Assembly (NCBI GenBank): GCA_027625915.1
Contig: JANTQA010000042.1
Location: 1,066,001 to 1,130,000, forward strand
Length of the DNA: 64,000 nt
DNA from: Anaeramoeba flamelloides
Lineage: Eukaryota > Metamonada > Anaeramoebidae
Direction: 5' to 3'
Both the position numbers and the translations under genes were made by a program. Under the pieces are notes generated by a model. That model was not told the DNA's origin. It saw only the letters and a list, made by a program, of their open reading frames with translations, and made no database searches. Of this stretch, positions 39,501 through 50,534 are shown piece after piece. Every line of letters begins with the position of its first letter. Position 1 is the first letter of the stretch.

Positions 39501-42500
39501 TTTAATAAAAACAAAAGATGTATTTATTACAAATAAAATAAATGATGAATAATCTCCTTTGAAGGCGCCAAGTCCTTCCCCTTAAAAATATTTTAATAAA
39601 AAAACATTTGATAATTTTATATAAAAAATTTTTTTTCATTATTTGTCTAATTATTTTAAAAATTAATTGAATCAAAGCATTTAGAGATATCAATCATTAT
39701 AATATATGTTTTATCATTTTCATCTTATTTGATTTTAATTTTATTTTAAGTATTTATGAAATTTAATACAACAATCCGAGTATCATATTTTTTTTCGGAA
39801 ACCAAATTAAAATTTATGAATAAATTCCCAACAAGGTACAATTTGTTTAGATAACATTTTTAGAAATAATATTGATAAACTTTGATTAATAAAAAAAAAT
39901 TTCTATCATTTAAGGTCCCCCTTTTGTTTTCTTTCTTATGAATAAATAAAATTGACCTTTTTTTGATATCTGAAATACGTTTTGTCAGTAGGGTTAATTT
40001 ACCAATTATTAAAAATATTTTGAAGTGTGATAAGTTATTTTTTATAATTTATATTTCAAATTGATTCAAAATCAGTGCTATTTTCATTAAAGTAATATGA
40101 GTACAATTCTCGATTTTTTTGAAACACTTTAAGGACTATCTGATTTTTATGGACAGTGGATAGTACTTTTCTGACCAAAAACACATTTATTGACTTTCAA
40201 GAATGATTGAGTCTTGAAATCTTGTTCAAATTTAAAATTTAGGTTTTTTTTCAAAAATTTTGATTTGAGTAAAAACCCAATTTTCGCTGTATTAATCCAA
40301 ATTTACCTTGAAAATGTTTCGAAAATTCAAAGCCCTCTTACTGACTTGCTTTCCGATTCATATTAGAATCTGATAGAATTGATAAAAATGGTATAAATAT
40401 AATTTCAGATAAGGTAGAAAGTAAGTGATTAAAAAAAAAAAAAAATAGCATTTTAAATTTAGCTTGTTTTGTTCTAGAGTTTCGAAAAGTTTTTGGATCA
40501 AAAAATGTTTTTTCATTGTTTTGTTATTATTTTCAAAAAAAACCTAAAATTTGTAAAATTTTGACTTTCCTTTCACAGGTATTCTTTTAAACATTTTTTT
40601 TTTTGGTTTATAGCATTAGATTTCAGTACATGAAACATGAAATTCGAATATTCCTTAACATTCACAAATGATAAATATGGAATTAATGAATGCTGCAAAA
40701 TACAAATTAAGGACTATCCTAATTTGATATTTTTTGAAATTAATTTTGTTTATAAAAAAGGTTTTTGTGATGTACAATATTTTAAATTTTCATTTTTTTT
40801 CATTGTCAAACTTTCTCCTGGAATAAAAAGGTATAGTACAGAATTTAAAAAAAAATTCAGGTGTAGAAATACCTCTGTTTTAGAAAAAGCGAGGACTGAA
40901 AAATTTATTATTCCTTGCTCAAAGTGTTTGTTTAGCTCTTTTGTGCAATTTGAACAACACTTTTTAAAACTTTTGTTCCTAACTTTTTAAAAACAGCTGT
41001 AACCCAAAAATATGTGAAATTTTTTTGTTGTTTATTTCAAGTGTCTAAATTTTGGAATATATATATATATATATATATATTATTGTAATTTAAGGAAGGA
41101 GTTTAGAATTCCTCTTATTTGCCGTTAGGTTTTTTTTAATTTGAGAAATAAAACGAAAATTTATTTAATATTCGGTTTATTTCTCAATTTAAAAAAAACC
41201 TAGGCATTTTTCGTTAGGTATTCCAGAATTTAAAAGAATGGAGTTAAATCTTTGATTTTACTCCATTCTTTTGAATTCTGGAAAATCGTCATTAGGTTTT
41301 TTTTAATTTCTCAAATTAAAAAAAACCGCCGTTAGGTTTTCCAGAATTTAAAAGAATAGAGAAAAATCTTTGATTTTACTCCATTCTTTTGAATTATGGA
41401 AAACCTAGGCACTTGACGGCACTCTACGACACTTCCCGAATTCCTAAACTTGAATTTAGAAATTTAACTTGAATTTAGAAATTTAATTTTTGAAAATATG
41501 ATCATTCTATTCTTATAATTATTCGTATTGTGATCAAAGATTTTTGATCTTACTGATAAATTCTAATCAAAAAGGTTTTTTATTTTTTTCTCAAAAGTTC
41601 AAAAAGGAAAAACCATATTAGACTCACTTTTCATTTCTAATTGATTTTGAGAAGATCTAAGGTTTTTTTCTCCGATATTTGCCAAATCTTATTTAGGAAT
41701 TAGAAAGAAAATTTTTCATTTATATATTGAAAAATGACAGTATATTATCTCCAAATAGGAAGTTTTAAACAACAATAGTTTGATATTTAATTTTAAACAC
41801 CGTGGTTCTGATCCCGGCTCTGGTTCTGTGGTGAATTGTTGGAATATTTAAAAATATTCTATGATGCCAAATTATAATTATTTTGGAATTTTAGGACACA
41901 AAAAACTTACACTTAATTTACCATTTTTATTTTTTAGTTGCTCAATTTTAAATTTGATACAACACAAATTTTCGAAACTGCACGCATAAAACATAGTATC
42001 TGAAAGATTATTAAATTGTATCATGGAATTTGTATACAAATCTTCAGAATCTTTGTATTCCCCTGAGAGCAAATGGTAGTCAGCAATTGTTTTTTTTCTT
42101 CTTGCTAATTTTAATTTTTTTAAAATGTTGTTATCCGAATTTGTTTTTGATTTGTCTGTTTGGATACTAATGGTCTCAATTTTGTTCAATGGAATTTTCA
42201 TTTCTGTTCTAAATTGTGAAATTAATTCTGTTAACATGTCTGCAATCAACCGCTCCAAATAAAAATACAAATGCTCGATGGTGGTCACCATCGGGATCGG
42301 ATAGAATCCACTTAGCATGGGATCCTCAATATTTTCGGGTGGATCAAAGGAAAAGCACCTTGAAATGAATGGGCCATTTGTTTTGAATTTGTCAACCTCA
42401 GAGATAAAATCAGAATAGATTTGCTTGAAATTTGGCGACTTTGGGAAATGTGAAATGCCAATAATGCCAAAAACTTTCTTATACAAATGGAAATCCGACC

Positions 42501-43005
42501 ATTCGTTTGGAACATAACATCCATCCAGATATTTTAAAGAGATGTTCCCATCATTATATTGTTTGTCTAATCATGAATTAGCATTTGCGAATGTTTATTA
42601 AAAGTTGTTGTTCGTGAGTGTTTATTACGAGTTATTATTTGGGTTGGAATAATAAAAAGAAACAAAGTTTTTTAATTTTTTTTTTTTTTTTGTTGTTTTT
42701 TGCTGTGAGATTTTTGCTTTTGGCGTTAATGAACGAAACAAAAAGAAGAATTTTTTGATTGTTTGATTATTTCTAAAATTTGGTTTGAATGAGTGTAACA
42801 AACTTTGGCTTGTTCCAAGTGTTTGAAGATTCAAAGATTCGCGTTGTATCATAGAAACTTTTTTAATTTGATCTAGATAGTATTTAAATGTGGTCGCAGA
42901 TATTTTACCAACTGGAACAACAAGAAGATGAACACAACTCGAAATTTCAATTTCCTGGGTTGGATAAAAAATTGGTGAGTATTTAATGTTGGGCTGATCT
43001 GTCAT
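33583..43005 (-). CDS. TRAPPC9 / Trs120-like subunit of the TRAPPII complex (three exons)
   Basis: Exons on the minus strand: 43005 to about 42735, 42566-41911 and 36375-33583. The last two junctions are clear (GTAAGT donor; CTAATAG acceptor, phase 0). The donor of exon 1 is uncertain: GTTCAT at 42734 keeps the frame and gives about 1239 residues, close to yeast Trs120 (about 1290). The N terminus (CVHLLVVPVGKIS...F) and NEWSDFHLYKKVFGIIGI match the conserved Trs120 start. Exon 2 carries CFSFDPPE. Exon 3 begins with an alpha-solenoid part (LSSAYSYFNN, RKVSFFLRQTAL), then Ig-like beta repeats, including a Lys/Asn-rich insertion at roughly two thirds of the length. TRAPPII tethers vesicles and activates Rab GTPases at the trans-Golgi. 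Intron 2 is 5.5 kb and holds transposon copies. The stop is TAA. Confidence 0.88.
36981..37158 (-). mobile_element. TTAA-flanked MITE, family A-short, copy 2
   Basis: TTAAGTGACTAATCTC to TATTCCCTTAA, in reverse orientation relative to 7354-7534, sharing GGAATCCTTATTTAGAAATT. It lies inside TRAPPC9 intron 2. Confidence 0.83.
39190..40000 (-). mobile_element. Reverse transcriptase fossil, non-LTR type
   Basis: Three palm motifs appear in the right order on the minus strand: motif A as YIIMIDISKCFDSIN (39661-39715), motif B as GLGAFKGDYSSFILF (about 39535-39580), and the catalytic motif C as QMFTDDLILII (39435-39475), followed by a motif-D-like FGLKHNKNK. This order and spacing fit non-LTR retrotransposon reverse transcriptases. 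The reading frame is heavily decayed. No endonuclease or gag part was recognised. Confidence 0.65.
40181..40511 (+). repeat. Repeat K, copy 1
   Basis: About 330 bases from ACATTTATTGACTTTCAAG to TCGAAAAGTTTTTGGATC match 48532-48851 in the same orientation. The ends of the element are not defined. It lies within the 3.6-kb inverted-repeat unit. Confidence 0.7.
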
Positions 43006-43144
43006 CCTTAGGATTGGAAAGTTATTTTCTATCTAAAATATAAAAAATGAATTAATTTATGTTGAGTATAATTTATATTTTTTAAAGAACTAGGAATTGG
43101 ATTGAGTGATATCAACAATTTTTTGTTGAGTGTTGAAAAATCTA

Positions 43145-43325
43145 TTAAGGGACTAGTCTCTATTAGTTTTTTTTTTGACCAATTTCTAAATAAGGATTCC
43201 TTATCAAGAAATAAATTTAATATTGCCAATAAACAGGGTTTTTCAAATCTAAGTAATTGGCAAAAAAATGTTCTCATTCTCTATTAAATTTGGTTAAAAA
43301 AATTTAATTGAGATTATTCCCTTAA
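43145..43325 (+). mobile_element. TTAA-flanked MITE, family A-short, copy 3
   Basis: TTAAGGGACTAGTCTC to GATTATTCCCTTAA. It sits 140 bases upstream of the TRAPPC9 ATG and about 20 bases from the family D element that follows. Confidence 0.88.
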
Positions 43326-43344
43326 AACATATTTTTCTTATTGT

Positions 43345-43907
43345 TTGAGGGTTTACTATCCCTGAAGAATGAATAAAAAAGATTATCTTGTGTTAAGCAT
43401 GGTGTAATGTTATTTTGGTGATTATATGAGGGATTCTGGGTTTCGTATGCGGCTTAAGAGTCGTTCAAGAGTATTTTTGGGAATTTATTTTCTGTTATTC
43501 CACTATTAGAATTTATTAGGGTAAGAATAATAGCTTAGTAGGATATATTAAATAATAAAATTATAATTATATTGATGAGTATTAGAATTTTTAAATCCCT
43601 TTACTTAATGTTATAAATAAAAAATAAATATTTAAAAGCTCCGAACAAAATGAATGACTGAATAAAAATATTAATTGATTACTAAAAAATAAAATTTCTA
43701 TATTAAGTAGTTTCATTATTATTAATCTTGGACTCTTCAATTTGGATTTCATAAAAAAAAAAAAATAAATTCAAAAAAAAACTTTTGGAATACAAATTAA
43801 ACCCCCAAACCAAGTACAAGATCGCTCCAGCTATGAACAAAAATAAAATTCCATCACACTTAATATAAGATAATCTTTTTTAAAATTTCAGGGATTGTAA
43901 ACCTTAA
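43345..43907 (+). mobile_element. TTAA element, family D, longer copy
   Basis: It starts GGGTTTACTATCCCTGAAG (after TTGA) and ends TTTCAGGGATTGTAAACC + TTAA. The terminal 40 bases with GATTATCTTGTG match the palindromic MITE at 12029-12312, but the inside is different and about 300 bases longer, so it may be closer to a parental element. Non-coding. Confidence 0.7.
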
Positions 43908-45694
43908 GTGTCTTGAAATTTTCTTTGTTATTCCTCAACAATTTCGACAATTTACGGAATTAATGTAAACAACAGTTTTGTTTAAAATTAAATAAAATTG
44001 TAAAATAATGTAAAATATTTAATAGTTATCTGTTGTAAAAATATTTCTAAAAAATCATTGATAAATATTATTGAACAATAAAAATTTAGATTTTTTACGA
44101 ATGAAAAAGGTTAAAATTTTCATTTTTGAATTATTTTTTATATGGTTTTTTAAATCTCAATTTTGTAACAAAAATAATATCATTAAATTAAATATGTAAA
44201 CAACGATTGAGATTATTCCCAAAAATAACAATTTTTTCAATTTTATTATTTCAAGATTTACTCAATAATAATTAATACAACAACAAAAAGATTATTTTGG
44301 CTCCACTTTTCTGAAATTAGATGTATTGATCAATGATTTTTTTGATATCTGTGAAAATTATTTATCAATATAATCTCTGGGTTAATTATATTGAATTTTT
44401 GAAAAATCTGTTTTTTTTTTTCAAAAAACAATTTACATTTTTATATAACTTCTACAAACAAAAATTTCAAATTGACTTTCTAAATATTGTTTACCTATCC
44501 TTAAAAATATAATTTATAACTAATACATATATTACTGTTATTTTAATGATTAAAGTTTTAAATTTGTAACAAAATTTATATTGTTTTCCGAAAATTATTT
44601 TTTTTTACTAACACAATCACCGATTTTAATACATGTTATCAAAACTAAATTTTAAAATTTTATACAAAGTCAAATACTAAATTGACATATTAATAATATT
44701 TTCTGGTATTCAAAAATATTATTTTTTTAGAATTATTATTAATTTTTGATTAAATTATTACTAACTTACAAAAGATATTTAAAAAATAATTCAAAAATAT
44801 CAAATAAAAATGTTTAAAAATCGAATTATAAAATTTGAAATAAGAAGTACATTTTTATTGTTCTTGAATCACAACTAAAAAAAGTGAGCAATAAGATTTT
44901 TTGCTAATAATTATCTTGTTTTTTTAAAAGTTATTGCTTTATATTAATTATATTTATGGTTATTGGTCTTTTATATGTGGTTTTTTAACTTGTGTTTCTT
45001 ATAAAAAAAATATCATAAAAAAATGTAAAACCAAAAAAAATGAAAAAAAAAGAAAATAAATTTGAAAGATAAAACAAAAAGAAGAAAGGAAAAATAGGAA
45101 AATTGGGAAAAAAATGTAGAAACTTCCAAGACTTTTTCGAGTTTTTTTATAGTAAACTCTGATATTTATTCAATAACCCCCACTGACTTAAATAAATAGT
45201 TTTTCTGACTTTTAACTTTATTTTTGAAATTTTTCGATTTTAAGTGATATATTAAACAATTTTAAATAATGTTTTAGTATTTTAATTGAAGTAGAAATAA
45301 AAAATTCTCAAGAGTGTGTTTATTTTGTCAAAAATAGGTGATATTTTTTGACAATAACACTAATATTTCTCCAATAAAAAGATTAAATATTTTTTGAAAA
45401 AATAATTCAAAATATTTTTTTCTAATTGAACAAAAAATCCAAAGATCTTTTTGTAACCAATGTGAATTGATAATTTTAAAGATCTAATTTTCTCTCATTA
45501 ATAAACTTTTTGAAATAAAATTAATTTTTAAAATGTTTTGCAGTTACTCTTTGAAACTTTTTCTTGGGTGAAAATTTTAGCTTATTACCTGTAAGGGATA
45601 AAAAATAGAATAAAATTTTCAATCTGTAACATTAATAAAAACTGAAAAGTAAAATTAATAAAAAAGAAGTAAAAAATTAATATCAATGAATAAT
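43908..45694. other. Intergenic AT-rich DNA
   Basis: No gene, repeat copy or structured signal recognised. Confidence 0.6.
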
Positions 45695-46310
45695 CCATTC
45701 TATTACCATTTCTTGAAAAATAAATGGAACAAAATTTTCATTCAGCTTTCAAAAAATATTTACACAATCTTGATAAGTTTTGAATTTTAAATCCGTAAAG
45801 AAGTGTATATTTGAATTTCTCTTTTTAGAAATGTAGATTTTAAAAATATATTTTAATTCTTGGAGGCGTGATTATTTTGGAAAAGCTGATTGAAAATTTT
45901 GATCTTTTTATTTTACATATAACATTATTTTCAATCGAACCAATAAAAACAATTTAACTCTACTTTCATATCTAATTTGGACAAGTGGTGTTTTTATGAT
46001 TTCAAAAATATTCATTTTTTTGAACAAATTTTTAATAATTTAACAATCAAAGAAAAACCACTTACCAAAATATAGTACTGTTAATTGAAAAATAAAAAAA
46101 TCAAAATGATCATTCAACTTTCCAAAATAATCACATTCCCCAGAATGTAAACAAATCATCAAAGTAGCGAATTCTAAAAAGGGAAAAATTAATAATTTAA
46201 ACTTGATTTTAAGAGTATGAAAAATTTGAAATGTTGTTTATAAAATATTTTTTAGGAAAGCTGAATGAAAATTTTGTTACATTTATTTTTCAACAAATAG
46301 TATTCTAAAA
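45695..46310. mobile_element. Inverted-repeat element, family H, with a second inverted pair inside
   Basis: Outer arms share TTGAAAAATAAATG then AACAAAATTTTCATTCAGC and its reverse complement. A second, related inverted pair lies inside: GTGATTATTTTGGAAAAGC at about 45868 and its counterpart at about 46117. The inner arms repeat the CATTCAGCTTT theme of the outer arms, as if one copy had inserted in another. Non-coding. Confidence 0.6.
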
Positions 46311-46939
46311 ACTGTTATTATGTTGAATCATTGGTTTTGTCTTTGTTTATCCATTTACTAATTCTTTTATGAATTATTGTAACTTTTCATTTTCTTTTGG
46401 CTTAACAATTAAAAAGTTGTGTTTTACTTTTTTTCCCAAAATTTTCACTTTTTTTTCAATTCTCAAATATTTATATGTTTGGGATTCTTATCGTATTCAA
46501 TATATATCATAAAAAAGAGCCAAATACATAAATAAAATTCAACAATTTCAAGAGATGGTTTTAAGGCTACTGGTTAAAGTAAAATTGAAAATGAAGGGAA
46601 TTATTTTGAGTATTTTATTTTTTCAAAAAAACTTGAAAATTTAAGAAATTGTTTTTTTTAAATTTGGATAGATATAAAATCGTTTTTTCTGAAAACCTTG
46701 GTCTCTTTTTTGAATTTTTTTTCCGATCATTCTGAAAAGTTTGTTATTTGTAGATTTTAGTGACAAGTTTGCTTAAATATGGCTGGGTTAGTTCTTATAT
46801 AGGTTGATTGATGCCGGAAGGTAATGGGAAAATACTTTGGTAAAATGTGAACATTGTAAATAATATTTGGTTTGGAAAATGCTGTTTTCTAGAAATGTAT
46901 TTATCAGGATTCACAAAATAAAAGAATAAAAGCAATAAT
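46311..46939. other. Intergenic DNA
   Basis: AT-rich. A somewhat more balanced patch at 46780-46900 does not code for anything I recognise. Confidence 0.55.
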
Positions 46940-47424
46940 TACTGTGGTGGAACTAACCCGTGTTTTTTATTTTAACTCATTACTAAAATTTAACTCATGC
47001 AAAAAATATTGGTGGACTCTAGAAAGAAAAGAAACAAACCAATGGTATGAAAACAGTATGTAAACAAGAAATTGGTTTCTTTAAATAAATTTTAAAAAAT
47101 AATTATGAAGATATTGATAGATTAAAATGTTTTTTTTTGACAAAAAAATGAGCATAATTTCATTTTTTAAATTTTTATCAAGAAATTCATTTATTCTCTA
47201 AAAAATTTAGGAAATATGATGAAATTTTTGAAACAAAATCATTAAATATTATTGTGAATTTTCGATTATTCAAAGATCTAACCTCTAAAGTCAATTTGGA
47301 TCTGAACCAAGAATCTATAAGTGAATTCTGGTCTTCCAATACCCAAAACTGAAAAAAAAAAACACTAGTTAAATTTTAGTAATGGGTTTAAAGGTTGTCA
47401 AGATGGGTTATTTACACCACTGTA
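46940..47424 (-). mobile_element. MITE family G, copy 2
   Basis: Inverse orientation to 29668-30149. It starts TACTGTGGTGGAACTAACC and ends GGGTTATTTACACCACTGTA. Shared inner blocks are ACCTCTAAAGTCAATTTGG and AACAAGAAATTGGTTTC. Confidence 0.75.
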
Positions 47425-47653
47425 TATATAAAAAAATAACAAAAAAATAACAGAAAAGTTTAAAAACATATACAAAAACATCATCAGAGGTTATTGTAAC
47501 GAATGTTAAAGTTTCCAATTTTCTTCCAATTTTTTTCAAATTTCAAAAACTTTAAAAAGTGTTTTTAATCATCCTAGCTTGGTAGAAAAAAAATAATTCA
47601 TTATAAATAATGTGACTTTTATTAAAGTTAGCGAAAATTAAGAATTTCAACCC

Positions 47654-48413
47654 TTAGTGGATTAGAATCACCTTTGGTTCAGATCTAACCAAAGTATTTT
47701 GCAATTGGGTGTCAATGATATTAGTAATGTATGGCTCTAAAAAATCTATAAAAAAATGTTATTGAACAATAAATTATTATATTTTTTGACGAATAATCAC
47801 TAGGAAAAATTTAAATTTGGAAAGAAAAAATTTTTTAATTCCTTTTCCAAATCTAAAAATAGAAAGCAAAAATTATAATATACTGATATTCTGTTATTCT
47901 ATAAATTTGTATTTAGAACTTCCAAAAGTACCCATATTGTTACTTTTTGTATTTTCAAACTTTAACCCAATAATCATCAACATAAACGCAAAGACTGATT
48001 AGTTTTTGTTTCCTTTTTTATGGACAATTGTTGAGTCAATATATTTCTATGATTTCAGAAATATTGTCAAAAAGAATCTATTCGTTAATAATTTAATTTT
48101 TTAAAAAATTAAATTTTTCATCAATTCAGAAACATTTGGTGACAAATTTAAGAAAGATATTTTGAAACATTGTAGGATGAAAATTGAGAATTCAACCTTC
48201 AAATTTGTGGTGAAATACAGATTTTTTTCTGAAATTCTTTGGGTTTTTTACGAATACAATGGTCCTTTTTTGACTGATGAAAGATCGTCAAATATTACTT
48301 GACTAATCCGTTTTTTAGAGACATTTGAATCATTTAGCACTTGTGTGGTAAACACACATATAACAATATTTCTTTAATCGTAGGCTTCTCATTGGTTGAC
48401 GGTAACCCCTTAA
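47654..48413 (+). mobile_element. TTAA element, family C, copy 1
   Basis: Imperfect ends GGATTAGAATCACC and GGTTGACGGTAACCCCTTAA. The body (TCCTTTTCCAAATCTAAAAA, AATAATCATCAACATAAA) matches 62576-63328 throughout in the same orientation. Non-coding. Confidence 0.78.
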
Positions 48414-48531
48414 CAAGGTAAAAAAAGAATATTTTTTCTTTGTAAGCGAATTGTTATTTTAATTATTAAATGATCGTTCTTCGTCTTAATCGGAATTTTT
48501 TCCTATTGAGAATTACTTTTGTTTTATAAAT

Positions 48532-48851
48532 ACATTTATTGACTTTCAAGAATGATTGAGCCAAGAAATCTTTTTCAAATTTAAACTTGAAATTTTTATC
48601 AAAAATTTGTGATTTGAAGAAAAACCCTTTTCACACAAATCCTAAATTTAACAACTAATGATTGGAAAAATCAAATTTACTGACTAACTGACTTTCCGAA
48701 GCATATTAAAATCCGATAGAATTGATGGTAAGGTATAAATAATCTTTTCGAGACAAAGTAGAAAGTATGTGAAATAAGGAGAAATTAAATCTTTTTAAAT
48801 TTGATTTGCTCAGTTCTAGAATTTCGAAAAGTTTTTGGATCAAAAAAAAAA
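48532..48851 (+). repeat. Repeat K, copy 2
   Basis: Matches 40181-40511, with the shared block TCGAAAAGTTTTTGGATC near the right edge and ATTGACTTTCAAGAATGATT at the left. Confidence 0.7.
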
Positions 48852-49018
48852 GTGTTTTAGGAAAAGAGAAAAGATAAAACGTATTTTGTTAACCCAAATA
48901 CCTTCTGATTTCCTGAAACTCTTGATTCATTTCTAACAATTTCCAAAACAAAGTGTTGTGAATGAAAAAATGTAGGAAAAAATAATCTGTTCTTCATAAA
49001 AGATAATATTTTTTTAGG

Positions 49019-49510
49019 TATAGTAGGGAAAAAAATACCGGACATGAAAAAAAACCCTGACAAGATTTTTAATTGTGAATATTAGTAAAATTTTTGTCTA
49101 ATTTCAATGAAATCCTTCTTATAAATAACCAATTTTTTGAAGATCAGTAATAAATCTACCCAAAGTTCATCAAAGTAAGGTGTCTCTAGAATACTTGAGT
49201 AATTGTTTGATAGCCTAATGTTGATCAACTTTTTTTGAAAAACAATCGAGTTTTATTGAGGTTTACAAGAGTTTGGAAAATGATAATTTTTTCTTCTTGT
49301 TTTTTGATTGATTGAATGGTGTTTTGAACAAGTGTGATTTCATTAATCATCATTCTAATAAGTGGGGGGGTTATAATTGAAAAAGTTCGATTCTTAAAAA
49401 AAGGAATTTGATTGTAAATAGCTGAAATTACATAATAATTTTACTAATATTCACAATTAAAAATCTTGTACTGGATTTTTTTCATGTCCGGTATTTTTTT
49501 CACTGCTCTA
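49019..49510 (+). mobile_element. Family B MITE, copy 2, ending 43 bases before a start codon
   Basis: Ends TATAGTAGGGAAAAAAATACC and GGTATTTTTTTCACTGCTCTA. The sub-terminal inverted block (AAGATTTTTAATTGTGAAT and its mirror) is nearly perfect. It lies directly upstream of the gene at 49554, so that gene's promoter or 5' UTR must lie in or overlap the MITE. Confidence 0.88.
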
Positions 49511-49553
49511 TCATTTTTTATCTTTTCCTCTTATCGTATTAAATTTTTGAAAA

Positions 49554-50093
49554 ATGAGTTTTGCAGATATCGAAGTTCAAAGCGAATTATTAGACTTTGA
49601 AATTATTTCTTGTGATGGTGGAGAGTATAGCAGTTCCTATGCAATTACGAACCTTCTTCGTGATGATTCAAGCGTCTATAGCTCAAAAGAAAAATTCAAC
49701 GTCAACCTCATCTTAAAATCAAAAAAAGGATCCTTTTTTTTAACAGACATAATCGCAAAAGCACCAATGAGCGGCTACACTGCACCAATGGGCCCAGGCC
49801 TAATTTGGGTTGGTGACGATCCAGAATTCACTGGACACAAAAAATTTGATAATTTTACCGAAGAAAAATATAAAAAATTCCTTGTCTCCAAAGAAGAATT
49901 TGGCCAAGAAGATCCTGTAATCTTTTTCGACATTTCAGGCGCTCAATGCACCGAATCTGTTAATTGCCCTTGGACTGGTGAGTATGTTTTAGTGAAAATG
50001 ATCTCAAGTCAAAAATCTTACTCCAACGACAACATCGATTTCCAATACCTTGGTCTTAAAGGTCAACTTACACCTACATCCGGCGATAACTAA
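49554..50093 (+). CDS. Small protein with a probable DOC/discoidin-like beta-sandwich domain
   Basis: An uninterrupted 179-codon frame with TAA stop; base composition and codon use are clearly protein-coding compared with the flanks. The segment SYAITNLLRDDSSVYSS, then FNVNLILKSKKGSFFLTDI, then KAPMSGYTAPMGPGLIWVG has the order of a galactose-binding-like jelly roll: a ligand-loop strand with DDSSVYSS, a hydrophobic strand, then a KAPxSGYTAP turn. The second half (EDPVIFFDISG...EYVLVKMI) supplies the closing strands. No signal peptide or membrane segment is present, so it is probably cytosolic or nuclear. Similar modules occur in ubiquitin-ligase-associated proteins, but I cannot name the family with certainty. 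A MITE ends 43 bases upstream. Confidence 0.85.
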   Translation: MSFADIEVQSELLDFEIISCDGGEYSSSYAITNLLRDDSSVYSSKEKFNVNLILKSKKGSFFLTDIIAKAPMSGYTAPMGPGLIWVGDDPEFTGHKKFDNFTEEKYKKFLVSKEEFGQEDPVIFFDISGAQCTESVNCPWTGEYVLVKMISSQKSYSNDNIDFQYLGLKGQLTPTSGDN

Positions 50094-50534
50094 TAACCTT
50101 TCTTTTGTTATTGATCCCTTTCTTTTGTATTTTTTTTGATCTGAAAAAAAAATCAGACTTTCCTTTCTTTTGTTCACATTATTTTTTTTTATTTTTTTTT
50201 TATTATTTTTTTCTCACTTTTTTTTTTTTTTTTTTTTTTTTTTCCCTTTTTTCAAGAATCATCTTTTACCAAAACAAGAACACTTCTTTACAAACAAGTT
50301 TTTAGTTTTTACTTTTTCTCTTTTTGAGATCAAAAAGCTTTTTTTTTTTTTATTATTCGAAAACAATACTGGAACTTAAATTTCTGTAGAAAACACATTT
50401 TGTAAATCGATTTCAAAAACAAATTTTCACACTAAAGTCGGAGACAAAATGTTGGGAATTAAAGGATAATTTTTTTAGTATCTTTTGAAGGGTAACTCAT
50501 TTGAGAATGAAAATTTTCAAAACTAATTTTTGAT
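50094..50534. other. 3' flank with long poly-T tracts
   Basis: T-rich DNA downstream of the small gene; the frames rich in Phe here are artefacts. Nothing else seen. Confidence 0.6.

Larger units (their letters stand above)
37829..41427. mobile_element. 3.6-kb unit with long palindromic terminal repeats enclosing a reverse-transcriptase fossil
   Basis: The outermost 28 or so bases are exact inverted repeats: GTAGAGTGCCGTCAAG and onward at the left, and the reverse complement ending at 41427. Inside each end lies a sub-terminal array of about 300 bases. The left array repeats AAGTGTTCTAGGTTTT. The right array repeats CGTTAGGTTTTT and TCCAGAATTTAAAAGAAT. Both contain fold-back stretches built from AAATAAACCGAAAATTTATT-like sequence. 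The core holds a decayed reverse transcriptase on the minus strand (39190-40000) and a copy of repeat K (40181-40511). Whether the inverted-repeat ends and the reverse transcriptase belong to one element or are nested is unresolved. It looks old and broken. Confidence 0.6.
36376..41910 (-). other. Intron 2 of TRAPPC9 (about 5.5 kb)
   Basis: Bounded by GTAAGT and CTAATAG. It contains an A-short MITE (36981-37158) and the 3.6-kb inverted-repeat unit (37829-41427). The remainder (36376-36980, 37159-37828, 41428-41910) is AT-rich without recognisable features, apart from a higher-GC phrase at 41805-41830. Confidence 0.8.

Noticed and set aside
41798-41835. Phrase GGTTCTGATCCCGGCTC resembling a Pol III B box or SINE head
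   Set aside because: No A box at the right distance, no tRNA fold and no second copy seen.
42625-42734. Reading TRAPPC9 exon 1 through to the Lys-rich end at 42625
   Set aside because: The tail is a poly-A artefact and the frame cannot be joined to exon 2 there. An earlier donor keeps phase and gives a Trs120-like continuation.
47817-48002. 61-codon frame within family C
   Set aside because: The corresponding region of the copy at 62576-63328 is not open in that frame.
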